Source of the DNA: JAGVPT01 sp963717445
Lineage (GTDB): Bacteria > Bacteroidota > Ignavibacteria > UBA10030 > UBA8401
Reading direction: 5' to 3'
Assembly (NCBI GenBank): GCA_963717445.1
Contig: OY970334.1
Coordinates: 124,001 to 188,000 of the forward strand
Length of the DNA: 64,000 nucleotides
Shown: piece by piece, positions 6,642-15,124 of the stretch
Numbering within the stretch: the stretch's first letter is position 1
Layout: the number at the start of each line of letters is the position of its first letter
The notes under the pieces: model-generated
What the model was told of the DNA's origin: nothing
The model's input: only the letters and a program-made list of their open reading frames with translations
Database searches by the model: none
Translations under genes and position numbers: made by a program

Positions 6642-9203
6642 ATGTTTCAAAAGCGAGCAAAAACACCGGTTGAAGAGAGAAATTATTCTACCTTCTACCT
6701 GGTATTCAGCGGCCTTCTGTTTCTTTCGACTCTTTGGGCTGTTGTCGATGAAGTAGCTGTCCGCAGACCGTGGAAAAAATATCAAAGTGATTACTATAAG
6801 CTTAGTGAAGAAAAAGTAACCGCGCAGTATAACGATGCTCTCGCTGCCGTGGACAGCTCTGCCGCTGCCGACATCACCGACCGTCTTGCAGAGGCAAACA
6901 AAAGGCTTGAAAGCAAGGAGTATCTCGACGCTGTGAAGAAGCAGGACGACCTTCAGCAAAAACTGGTCGATGCTACCCGGGACTGGAGGTTTGCGCGCAG
7001 TAATTCAGATGCCGCGTACTATCAATATCAAAGCGCGCTGCACGAGGGACGCCCCACCGAAGAACTGAAAAAGAAATTGGATGCTATCGACGTGGAAATT
7101 GCCGCCCATGCAAAAGATATGGATGATATTGATAACGAAATTCAGGCGAGCAATGTCGTGATTGCCGGGTTCAAAGATCCGGTAGACAGTCTTGATGCAG
7201 CGTTAAAGGCGCTCTATGCCGACGCAAATAAACTCCAAGCGAAGATCGAAGGAATTAGGAAAAGCCCGATCGCAATACGTCAGGTGCTGTTGAACGATTT
7301 TGACAAGTCAAATTTCGGCGAAGTGAAAGCGCGGGTTGACAGGTGCCAGACCTGCCATGCGGGCTACAACGACAAGAATATGGCGGAAGCTCCACAGCCG
7401 TTCACGACGCATTCTAACCCCGAACTGCTCAAGATCCATAATCCGGAAAAGTACGGATGCTCGCCATGCCATCGCGGGCAGGCCTATGCCTTGACTACGG
7501 GCACAGCGCACGGTGATGAAGATCCTTACTGGGAAACGCCGCTGTTACGCGGAAAAGACGTTTACGCAGGATGCAATTCATGCCATCCAAGCCGTCAAGC
7601 TCTAAAGGGAGCTCCGTATTTCTCAAAAGCAAAGCAAACATTTCTTGAGTCAGGATGCTACGGATGCCATGACATCGACGGCTATGCAAATCTCCCGAAA
7701 ATCGGTCCTCAACTCAACTCGCTTCCGGCCAAATTAACACCGAAGTGGGTCTACAATTGGATCAGGAATCCGAAGAATTACAATCCTCATACCCGCATGC
7801 CGAACTTCAAGTTGACCGAAGAGGAAGCAGGAGCGGCTACAGCCTATTTATTCAGTATCGGGAAGGAAAGGGCGTTCCAATTCGATCATCCCGAAGGGTC
7901 GTATAAAGGGGGTTCGGTTGAAAAAGGAAAAGAACATTTCGATAACTTCGGCTGTAAGGCATGCCATGTTATGGGAGAAGATCTGCGTGTGCGCAATGCG
8001 CGGGAATCTAGTTACGACATCGCGCCTGAATTAACCCACGCTGGCGGCAAGCTGCAACCGGATTGGATTTTCGACTGGATCAAAAATCCGCGCCACTATA
8101 ATCCAACGACCAAAATGCCCAGTTTGCGATTGACAGATCAGGAAGCCCGCGACATCGTCGCATATATCATGACGATGAAGGATGATCGCCCGAAGGAAGC
8201 TTTCCATGGAGACATCACATCGGCAGAAAACATTGCCGAAGGTGAAAAAGTGATTCGCGGGTACGGTTGTTTTGGATGCCACGACATTAAAGGAATGGAA
8301 AATGTTGGAAAGGTGAGCGTCAACCTTTCCGACTTTGGAAGAAAAGCGGTAGAGCAGATGGATTTCGGCGATACCAAAGTTCCCCATACATGGAGAGATT
8401 GGGTAGCGAATAAGTTGAAAAACTCGCGGGTCTTCCAAACTGACCGCATCATTCAAAAGATGCCGGTGTTCGCATTTTCGGATGAAGAAATCGGCGAACT
8501 GCGAATGTTGCTGCTCAGTTTCCGTGCAGATAATCCACAACCGAAATACCTGGAGCCTGCAACTCAGCGCCTTGCCGATATCGATGCAGGAGAAAAATTG
8601 ACGATTCGTTACGGCTGCATCAATTGTCATCAGCTTGAAGAGCGGGGAGGATATTTCAGTGCAATCCTCGACGACCCGACAAAAGGCCCACCGCTCATAA
8701 CAATAGAGGGAGCAAAGGTGCAGGAGCCGTGGCTGCAAGGGTTCTTGAAAGCGCCTTCCCCCATCCGCCCATGGCTAAAAGTGAGGATGCCGACGTTTTC
8801 GTTGACTGAGGAAGAAATCAATATTATTACGAAATATTTTCTCGGCTTGTCGAACCTGAACCTTGATATGCGCGACTATGCCGCCTTTAAGCCGGACCCG
8901 CATTTGCTGGCGGACGGAACGAAGCTGTTCAATGCATTCCAGTGCATTAAGTGCCACCAGCTCGGCGGCGCGGAGATGGACCCGAAAAGCGTTGCTCCAA
9001 ATCTCGAATTGGCAAAAACACGCTTAAAACCTGAATGGATTCTTTCTTGGTTAAAGAACCCGGAGGCAATCCAGCCGGGAACGATGATGCCGGGATATTT
9101 TCCAGACGGACAATCGCCGATGCCGGATGTGCTCAAGGGAGATGCTAATCTGCAAATGGAAGCTCTCCGCGATCATTTATTTACATTCGGAAAGAGAAAA
9201 TAG
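6642..9203 (+). CDS. Membrane-anchored octaheme cytochrome c of the bc operon
   Basis: 853 residues. One N-terminal hydrophobic anchor (about 18-36) is followed by a charged, helical, coiled-coil-like stalk (about 45-215). Eight CxxCH heme sites follow at C235, C273, C311, C339, C438, C543, C659 and C768. The first three are close together with extra His residues, like a small multiheme unit. The last five sit in repeated modules of about 100 residues, several with a downstream WIxNPxxxNPxTxMP element that supplies a Met ligand, as in class I cytochromes c. It lies 46 bases after petD and is the likely acceptor from the Rieske protein, passing electrons to the oxidase encoded next. AAGGAG precedes ATG 6642. 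Confidence 0.93.
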   Translation: MFQKRAKTPVEERNYSTFYLVFSGLLFLSTLWAVVDEVAVRRPWKKYQSDYYKLSEEKVTAQYNDALAAVDSSAAADITDRLAEANKRLESKEYLDAVKKQDDLQQKLVDATRDWRFARSNSDAAYYQYQSALHEGRPTEELKKKLDAIDVEIAAHAKDMDDIDNEIQASNVVIAGFKDPVDSLDAALKALYADANKLQAKIEGIRKSPIAIRQVLLNDFDKSNFGEVKARVDRCQTCHAGYNDKNMAEAPQPFTTHSNPELLKIHNPEKYGCSPCHRGQAYALTTGTAHGDEDPYWETPLLRGKDVYAGCNSCHPSRQALKGAPYFSKAKQTFLESGCYGCHDIDGYANLPKIGPQLNSLPAKLTPKWVYNWIRNPKNYNPHTRMPNFKLTEEEAGAATAYLFSIGKERAFQFDHPEGSYKGGSVEKGKEHFDNFGCKACHVMGEDLRVRNARESSYDIAPELTHAGGKLQPDWIFDWIKNPRHYNPTTKMPSLRLTDQEARDIVAYIMTMKDDRPKEAFHGDITSAENIAEGEKVIRGYGCFGCHDIKGMENVGKVSVNLSDFGRKAVEQMDFGDTKVPHTWRDWVANKLKNSRVFQTDRIIQKMPVFAFSDEEIGELRMLLLSFRADNPQPKYLEPATQRLADIDAGEKLTIRYGCINCHQLEERGGYFSAILDDPTKGPPLITIEGAKVQEPWLQGFLKAPSPIRPWLKVRMPTFSLTEEEINIITKYFLGLSNLNLDMRDYAAFKPDPHLLADGTKLFNAFQCIKCHQLGGAEMDPKSVAPNLELAKTRLKPEWILSWLKNPEAIQPGTMMPGYFPDGQSPMPDVLKGDANLQMEALRDHLFTFGKRK

Positions 9204-9234
9204 TTCTTATTGTATAATCTTATAAGGAGTAACA

Positions 9235-9933
9235 ATGAAAAAAATGAACAATGCTGTGTTGACGCTTGCAGTACTGACGTTAAGTCTACCATCGCTGTAC
9301 GCCGGCGAAATCATGGGGAAAATTTCCTTTAGCGGAAAGGCACCCGTAATTCCGATGATCAAAATGAATGCGGACAAGCAATGTCTCTCAATGCATCCAA
9401 AACCGGTACCTTCTCAAGATGTGGTGATCAACAGCAATGGGACGTTGATGAATGTTTTCGTGTACATTAAAGACGGATTGAATAAAAAATACGAGCCACC
9501 GACTGACCCGGTCGTTCTCACGCAGCAAGGCTGCCAGTATCATCCGCACGTATTCGGAATTCAAGCCGGACAGCCCCTCGAAGTTGTCAACGACGACCCC
9601 TTGCTCCACAACATTCATTCGCTGCCGAAGAATAGCCCGCAGTTCAACGTCGCTCAGCCGTTGAAGGGAATGAAGATGACAAAAAAATTCGACAAGCCCG
9701 AAATCATGGTGAAGTTCAAGTGTGAAGTCCATAACTGGATGAACTGTTACGCAGGTGTCACGGACAACCCGTTCTACGCAGTTTCGGACAACAAGGGAAA
9801 CTTTACGATAAAGGGCGTTCCCCCCGGAACATACACTGTCGAAGCATGGCATGAAAAGTACGGAACCCAGCAAATGAAAATTACCGTGACCGACAAAGTG
9901 GCGACTGCTGATTTCAAATATAATGGTAAATAA
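9235..9933 (+). CDS. Exported cupredoxin-like protein with carboxypeptidase-regulatory-like tail
   Basis: 232 residues. A Sec signal peptide ends near residue 23 (SLYAGE). The central part has plastocyanin-like spacing: H125/H128 (LLHNIH) and C163-x2-H166-x2-M169, a possible type I copper site. The C-terminal 60 residues (GNFTIKGVPPGTYTVEAWHEKYG) resemble a carboxypeptidase-regulatory-like beta-sandwich. Related periplasmic proteins sit beside multiheme cytochromes in other bacteria. Placed between the octaheme cytochrome and oxidase subunit I, it could carry electrons or copper. Copper binding is inferred from the residues. TAAGGAGTAAC precedes the ATG. Confidence 0.75.
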   Translation: MKKMNNAVLTLAVLTLSLPSLYAGEIMGKISFSGKAPVIPMIKMNADKQCLSMHPKPVPSQDVVINSNGTLMNVFVYIKDGLNKKYEPPTDPVVLTQQGCQYHPHVFGIQAGQPLEVVNDDPLLHNIHSLPKNSPQFNVAQPLKGMKMTKKFDKPEIMVKFKCEVHNWMNCYAGVTDNPFYAVSDNKGNFTIKGVPPGTYTVEAWHEKYGTQQMKITVTDKVATADFKYNGK

Positions 9934-9997
9934 TAGATTTGCGGGAATGGAAGAAAAAAATTTTTAACCATCACACTGTCATTATAAGGACAACTCA

Positions 9998-11734
9998 ATG
10001 GAGGGTAACCACTCGCACGGTCACCAATTAGGGTTTTGGCGGAAATATGTTTTTTCGCAAGACCATAAAGTGATTGGCATTCAATACGGATTTACAAGTC
10101 TCCTCTTTCTCCTCTTCGGGTTTACGCTGATGATGGTGATGCGCTGGCAGCTTGCGTATCCCGGTCAGCCGATTCCCATCATCGGTTCATGGCTGGGGGA
10201 CGATCGCGCTCCTCAAGGGATCATGTTGCCCGAATTCTACAATCAACTGGGAGCGATGCACGGTACGATCATGGTTTTTCTTGGGATCGTACCGCTCGCC
10301 GTTGGCGCGTTCGGCAATTACGTGATGCCGTTGCAAATCGGCGCACCCGATATGGCGTTCCCGAAACTGAACATGACAAGCTACTGGGTCTACTTTCTCG
10401 GCGGCATCACGATGTTATCAAGCTTTGTTATGCCCGGGGGTGCAGCGAATTCAGGATGGACGTCGTATCCCCCGCTATCCGACATAGCAACAACCGGACA
10501 AACGGTTTGGCTTATCGGAATGGTTTTTCTTATTACCTCTTCATTACTGGGATCGATAAATTTTATCACCACAATTATCCAGCTAAGAGCGAAAGGACTG
10601 ACGTTCATGCGCCTGCCGTTTTTTGTCTGGGCGCAATTTGTGACGTCGTTTCTTCTCCTGTTGGCGTTTCCACCTCTTGAGGCCGCCAGCGTTTTGCAGC
10701 TTATGGACCGCCTTGCAGGAACCAGTTTTTTTCTTCCAAGCGGATTGGTTGTCACAGGGCAGCCGTTGAATGTCAGCGGCGGAGGCAGCCCGCTTTTGTG
10801 GCAGCATCTGTTCTGGTTTCTTGCTCATCCGGAAGTGTACGTGTTGATTTTGCCCGCTATGGGAATTGTTGCCGAGGTCATTGCCAACAATACGCGTAAA
10901 CCGTTGTGGGGATACAAATCCATGGTCTACGCGACAATATTTCTCGGGTTCATGTCGTTTCTCGTTTGGGCTCATCACATGTTCATGACCGGCATGGGAA
11001 CGATCATCAGTACATTTTTCCAGACGACAACGATGATCATTTCCATTCCATCGATCGTTATCTTAACGGCGTTATTCATTTCATTATGGGGGGGCTCGAT
11101 TCGATTTACGACACCGATGCTTTTTGCTTTGGCGTTTCTTCCGATGTTCGGGATCGGAGGATTAACCGGGCTTCCATTGGGATTATCGGCGACTGACGTT
11201 CCTCTTCACGATACGTATTACGTGATCGGACATTTTCATTACGTCGTCGCACCGGGAACGATCTTCGCCCTGTTTGCCGGAATCTATTATTGGTTCCCCA
11301 AATTGACCGGCCGGAAGATGAACGATGTCCTCGGCAGAATTCACTTCTTCGGCTCGTTCGTCTGCATGAACGCAATCTTTATGCCCATGTTCATTGTCGG
11401 GCTTGCCGGTGTCTCGCGCCGTTTGTGGGATGGCGGCGCGCAGTATGCTCATGCGCAACCCGTGCTTCATTGGAATGAATTCATGTCCATTGGTGCCTGG
11501 GCGCTTGGGATCTTTCAGCTCTTCTTTATCGTCAATCTTTTTTGGAGTATATGGAGAGGGAAGAAGGTCGAAGAAAATTATTGGCATTCAACGACGCTCG
11601 AATGGGCAACCCCGACTCCTCCGCCGCACGGAAATTTCATCACCGCACCGGAGGTCTTCCGTCCGCCGTACGAATACAGCGTTCCCGGATTTCAAAAAGA
11701 TTTTACACCTCAGAACCAACCGATGGAGGCCTAA
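9998..11734 (+). CDS. ctaD: Cytochrome c oxidase subunit I (heme-copper, A-type)
   Basis: 578 residues with about twelve transmembrane helices. H88 and H414 are the expected low-spin heme ligands and H412 the high-spin one. CuB ligands are H277, H326 and H327, with the His-Tyr crosslink pair H277/Y281 in HPEVY. E279 marks the A1 subtype. D118 (GAPDMAFP) fits the D-channel entrance and K307 (GYKSMVY) the K-channel. The loop before HPEVY is longer than in typical enzymes (residues about 240-265). The adjacent subunits III, IV and II and the assembly genes confirm a full oxidase locus. TATAAGGACAACTC precedes ATG 9998. Confidence 0.97.
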   Translation: MEGNHSHGHQLGFWRKYVFSQDHKVIGIQYGFTSLLFLLFGFTLMMVMRWQLAYPGQPIPIIGSWLGDDRAPQGIMLPEFYNQLGAMHGTIMVFLGIVPLAVGAFGNYVMPLQIGAPDMAFPKLNMTSYWVYFLGGITMLSSFVMPGGAANSGWTSYPPLSDIATTGQTVWLIGMVFLITSSLLGSINFITTIIQLRAKGLTFMRLPFFVWAQFVTSFLLLLAFPPLEAASVLQLMDRLAGTSFFLPSGLVVTGQPLNVSGGGSPLLWQHLFWFLAHPEVYVLILPAMGIVAEVIANNTRKPLWGYKSMVYATIFLGFMSFLVWAHHMFMTGMGTIISTFFQTTTMIISIPSIVILTALFISLWGGSIRFTTPMLFALAFLPMFGIGGLTGLPLGLSATDVPLHDTYYVIGHFHYVVAPGTIFALFAGIYYWFPKLTGRKMNDVLGRIHFFGSFVCMNAIFMPMFIVGLAGVSRRLWDGGAQYAHAQPVLHWNEFMSIGAWALGIFQLFFIVNLFWSIWRGKKVEENYWHSTTLEWATPTPPPHGNFITAPEVFRPPYEYSVPGFQKDFTPQNQPMEA

Positions 11735-11740
11735 TCAACA

Positions 11741-12325
11741 ATGGAAATTCCCTACACAATTAAAGCCCGTCCGGATACGGGGCTGATCAACGCGAAACTC
11801 GGTATATGGCTGTTTCTCGCTTCAGAAGTCATGCTCTTCGGGGCGCTCTTTTCTTCATACATATTGCTCAGAGTCAACGCGATCGAATGGCCTCATCATG
11901 TTCTGGATATACCTCTTGCGACTGTCAATACGGCTGTTCTTATCACATCGAGTATTACGATGGTGATGTCATGGACGTCATTGATGATGAAGGACTTCAG
12001 GAAATACAGAATCTACATGGGCTCGACAATCCTTCTCGGTTTTGTTTTCCTTACCATCAAATATTTTGAATACACGCACCATTTCCAGAGCATGGAAATC
12101 CCAAGCAAGAGCACATTTTTTGCAATCTATTTTACGATGACCGGTCTTCACGCACTTCATGTAATTGGCGGAATGATTGTGAATTCATATTTTTGGGGAC
12201 CTGGAAGCAAGATGTGGAAAACAGAGCCTGAAAGGTTCACAAACCGGGTCGAGGTTGCCGGACTCTATTGGCATTTCGTCGATCTGGTGTGGATATTTTT
12301 ATTTCCCGTCCTCTATTTAATGTAG
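11741..12325 (+). CDS. ctaE: Cytochrome c oxidase subunit III
   Basis: 194 residues, five hydrophobic helices. This short form lacks the first two helices of mitochondrial subunit III. Recognisable parts are KLGIWLFLASEVMLFGALFS near the start, HALHVIGGM in the middle and YWHFVDLVWIFLFPVLY at the end. It stabilises the D proton channel of subunit I. The gene begins seven bases after the ctaD stop, and TAATCAACA provides only a weak ribosome-binding site, so translation is probably coupled. Confidence 0.95.
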   Translation: MEIPYTIKARPDTGLINAKLGIWLFLASEVMLFGALFSSYILLRVNAIEWPHHVLDIPLATVNTAVLITSSITMVMSWTSLMMKDFRKYRIYMGSTILLGFVFLTIKYFEYTHHFQSMEIPSKSTFFAIYFTMTGLHALHVIGGMIVNSYFWGPGSKMWKTEPERFTNRVEVAGLYWHFVDLVWIFLFPVLYLM

Positions 12326-12333
12326 GAGAACCT

Positions 12334-12633
12334 ATGGAAGTTGCACATGCTGAAGACTTCAAGAAACAAGCAAAGATTTACGTCTCTGTTTTTGTAACGC
12401 TGCTGGCATTAACGATCATTACGGTGACGATATCATACTTCAACCTTAACGTCGTTCCCGCAATTATCATTGCGCTGATTATTGCGTCGATAAAAGGATC
12501 GCTCGTCGCCAGTTACTTCATGCACTTAATCACTGAAAAGAAAGTGATCTTTGCTGCCCTGAGCCTCACGGTCGTTTTTTTCCTTTTACTCATTTTTCTT
12601 CCACTCCTCGCCATGTCTGATAGGATACACTAA
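12334..12633 (+). CDS. ctaF: Cytochrome c oxidase subunit IV-type small protein
   Basis: 99 residues with three hydrophobic helices; the segment IIIALIIASIKGSLVASYFMHL is characteristic of the prokaryotic subunit IV family (COX4_pro), which assists assembly of subunits I and III. I chose ATG 12334 because TAGGAGAACCT lies directly upstream; a longer frame from 12268 would overlap ctaE. It sits in the usual place after subunit III. Confidence 0.88.
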   Translation: MEVAHAEDFKKQAKIYVSVFVTLLALTIITVTISYFNLNVVPAIIIALIIASIKGSLVASYFMHLITEKKVIFAALSLTVVFFLLLIFLPLLAMSDRIH

Positions 12634-12636
12634 CCT

Positions 12637-12843
12637 ATGTCGCTCAAAGCATTTCATGTTGTGTTTATCTCTCTCTCGATTCTATTGTCATTCGGCATCG
12701 GGGGATGGGGCATTCAATCGTATTTTTCGGATTCCAATGACGTGGGGATTCTCGTCGGCATCTTTTTTCTCTTTTTGGGGATAGCCCTGGCGTATTATGA
12801 GTTGAAATTCATCCGCAAATTTAAACATGTGGGGTATTTATGA
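12637..12843 (+). CDS. Small two-helix membrane protein of the oxidase operon
   Basis: 68 residues with two hydrophobic helices (about 6-28 and 36-54) and a basic tail (KFIRKFKHVGYL). It starts three bases after ctaF and its stop overlaps the next start (ATGA), so it is certainly part of the operon. I do not recognise a named family; position suggests an oxidase assembly factor or accessory subunit. Confidence 0.7.
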   Translation: MSLKAFHVVFISLSILLSFGIGGWGIQSYFSDSNDVGILVGIFFLFLGIALAYYELKFIRKFKHVGYL

Positions 12844-13112
12844 AAAACACGATGAAACTCGCATTTGCCTCTGCAGTGCTGTTTATTGATATTGTTCTTC
12901 CCAATTTAGCATTCGCGTGCGGCTCATGTTACGGAGCCGCCGATTCGCCCGCTACACACGGAATGAATTTCGCCATCCTCAGTATGATTGGTATAACCGG
13001 CGGAGTTCTTGCTGCGATATCATCCTTCTTTCTCTATCTTCGTAAGCGCGCTCAGTTATACATTGTAAACGACACCGAACATCTGCCAAACGATAATGGA
13101 GGTATCCTTTAA
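12840..13112 (+). CDS. Small exported or membrane protein with CGSCYG motif
   Basis: 90 residues. A signal-like hydrophobic N-terminus ends at AFACGSCYGAAD, where C27 and C30 stand directly after the likely cleavage site. A second hydrophobic helix (about 45-66) and a charged cytoplasmic tail follow. The Cys pair could bind copper or heme or be redox active; it is not a CxxCH heme motif. The start overlaps the previous gene by four bases and the stop abuts subunit II. Function unknown; a metal-delivery role for the CuA site is speculation from its place. Confidence 0.65.
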   Translation: MKNTMKLAFASAVLFIDIVLPNLAFACGSCYGAADSPATHGMNFAILSMIGITGGVLAAISSFFLYLRKRAQLYIVNDTEHLPNDNGGIL

Positions 13113-14081
13113 ATGAGAGAACTCTTGCCCCTTCCTGTCGACGGTTCTGCTCAAGGACCCGCTATCGACAATATGTTGGTGATCATCCACTGGCTGATGT
13201 TGGTGTTGTTTATCGGTTGGGGAACATTCTTCGTTTACACGCTCATTCGGTATCGGCGAAAAAGAAATCCGACGGCAAACTATGTCGGCGTCAAAAGTCA
13301 TATCTCAAGCTATCTTGAAATTGCCGTTGCGCTGTTTGAAGCCGCTCTCCTTATCGGTTTTGCCGTGCCCCTGTGGGCAAAACGAGTCAGTCAATTCCCG
13401 AACGAAAAAGATGCGACGGTAGTTCGTGTCGTTGCCGAGCAGTTCGCCTGGAACGTTCATTACCCCGGCGCCGACGGTGTATTCGGAAGGACCGATATTT
13501 CGCTGATCACCGATGACAATCCGTTGGGCCTCGACCGCACTGACCCGTATGCGAAGGACGATATTACGACGATCAACCAGCTACATGTTCCGGTCAATAA
13601 ACCGGTGATTATCAGGCTGTCGACAAAAGATGTTATCCACAGTTTCAATGTGCCGACAATGCGCGTCAAGCAGGATGCAATTCCTGGACAGGTCATTCCC
13701 CTCTGGTTCACGCCGACGAAGACAACCGACCAGATGGTAGCAGAGTTGGCGAAGCCGTATCAGCTGACAGCGGGAGACACAGTATCAGAATTATTTCAAC
13801 GGATTGCAATACAGGACTACCGAGCAAAAGACAGTACGATTATTTTGAGCAAAGGAGATGTCTTTACACCGGATATGGTGAAGCCTCTTCTTGATGCTGG
13901 GGTCACTGAAGTTCTCGCAGCTCCGAATGTGACGACAGAGATCGCCTGTGCGCAGCTTTGCGGACTAGGCCATTATCGCATGCGCGGATATTTGAGTGTC
14001 GACACGAAGGAAGCGTACGACGCATGGATGGCCGACCAGGTGTCGCAATTGCCTCACGATTCCGTTAGCACCACACCATAG
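13113..14081 (+). CDS. ctaC: Cytochrome c oxidase subunit II with enlarged CuA domain
   Basis: 322 residues. Two membrane helices (about 20-43 and 67-88) precede a periplasmic cupredoxin domain. The CuA ligands are present: H176, C279, C283, H287 and M290 (C-x3-C-x3-H-x2-M). There is no lipobox. Between the strand ending WFTPTKT (about 204) and TTEIACAQLC (about 274) there are about 70 extra residues, where typical subunits II have only a few. The segment KGDVFTPDMVKPLLDAGVTE in it looks like a folded unit. A shorter extra loop follows the first strand (residues 118-152). The gene abuts the CGSCYG gene. The assignment as CuA subunit is secure; the role of the insert is unknown. Confidence 0.95.
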   Translation: MRELLPLPVDGSAQGPAIDNMLVIIHWLMLVLFIGWGTFFVYTLIRYRRKRNPTANYVGVKSHISSYLEIAVALFEAALLIGFAVPLWAKRVSQFPNEKDATVVRVVAEQFAWNVHYPGADGVFGRTDISLITDDNPLGLDRTDPYAKDDITTINQLHVPVNKPVIIRLSTKDVIHSFNVPTMRVKQDAIPGQVIPLWFTPTKTTDQMVAELAKPYQLTAGDTVSELFQRIAIQDYRAKDSTIILSKGDVFTPDMVKPLLDAGVTEVLAAPNVTTEIACAQLCGLGHYRMRGYLSVDTKEAYDAWMADQVSQLPHDSVSTTP

Positions 14082-14098
14082 TTTCGGAAGGAATTTTT

Positions 14099-15124
14099 TT
14101 GCACTACAATAAAAGCCTTCACAGATTTTCGCTTTTTACCGCTTTCTGTACATTTTGTCTTCTCATCGCTGGTGGCTTGGTAACGAGTACCGGTTCAAGC
14201 CTTGCTGTTCCCGATTGGCCACTATCATACGGTATGGTTATGCCGCCGATGGTTGGAGGTATCCTCTATGAACATGGGCACAGGATGATCGCTTCTTTTG
14301 TTGGATTATTGACAATCATTCTCACGATTTGGCTCTGGAAAAAAGAGGAACGCCGCTGGGTGAAGCTGCTTGGGATCACCGCCCTGGGCGCTGTGATCGC
14401 ACAGGGATTGTTGGGAGGGTTGACTGTTGTTTTTCTTCTGCCGACAGCCATTTCGGTTTCGCATGCAACTCTTGGCCAGACTTTTTTTGTAATTGTTTCT
14501 TCAATAGCCCTCTTTACATCACGCTGGTGGCAGACTGGATATCCAAAACTTTCGCAACGCCCGGACTTATTGCTCATTCGTCTTTCGATTCTCGCAACGG
14601 TAAGCATTTACATCCAATTAATTCTTGGAGCACTTATGCGGCATACCGGATCGGGGCTTGCTGTACCCGATTTTCCGTTGGCATATGGACAGATTTTTCC
14701 GTCGCTTTCGCCTGAATCGGTCGCACGATATAATCAGGAACTCATCGACTCCAATATGCGTCTTTTTGCGGACGGCGCAGTGACATCGTCGCAGATACTC
14801 ATTCATATGCTCCACAGAATATGGGCAATTGTGGTTGCTGTCATTGTTGCCACTCTGTCGGTCAAGTTGCTCAAAACAGGGCAGTTACCTCCCCGTATTA
14901 AACGATTCGCATATATCCTGGTTTCCTTGATTGCTATCCAGCTTACACTCGGGATGTATACCGTGATCTCTCAAAAAGCAGTCGACATAACGACCGCTCA
15001 CGTCGTCACAGGTGCGCTCATCCTTGTTACGTCAGTTTTATTGCTGCTGCATCTTGCAAGAGTATATCAAGTACAGGTAAAGAAATTTTCATTCACTTTT
15101 TCGACTGAAAGAGCTATTGCATGA
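14099..15124 (+). CDS. ctaA: Heme A synthase (CtaA/Cox15)
   Basis: 341 residues, eight hydrophobic helices in two related halves. Each half carries the paired signature: STGSSLAVPDWPLSYG near residue 30 and HTGSGLAVPDFPLAYG near residue 190. Conserved His lie in EHGHRM and HMLHRI. It oxidises the C8 methyl of heme O to give heme A for subunit I. The start is TTG 14099, with GGAAGGA about eight bases upstream; no closer ATG fits. The stop overlaps the next gene start (ATGA). Confidence 0.94.
   Translation: MHYNKSLHRFSLFTAFCTFCLLIAGGLVTSTGSSLAVPDWPLSYGMVMPPMVGGILYEHGHRMIASFVGLLTIILTIWLWKKEERRWVKLLGITALGAVIAQGLLGGLTVVFLLPTAISVSHATLGQTFFVIVSSIALFTSRWWQTGYPKLSQRPDLLLIRLSILATVSIYIQLILGALMRHTGSGLAVPDFPLAYGQIFPSLSPESVARYNQELIDSNMRLFADGAVTSSQILIHMLHRIWAIVVAVIVATLSVKLLKTGQLPPRIKRFAYILVSLIAIQLTLGMYTVISQKAVDITTAHVVTGALILVTSVLLLLHLARVYQVQVKKFSFTFSTERAIA

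Noticed and set aside
8031..8738. 235-codon frame antisense to the octaheme cytochrome
   Set aside because: The sense strand carries conserved heme motifs; the antisense frame is a by-product of codon bias.
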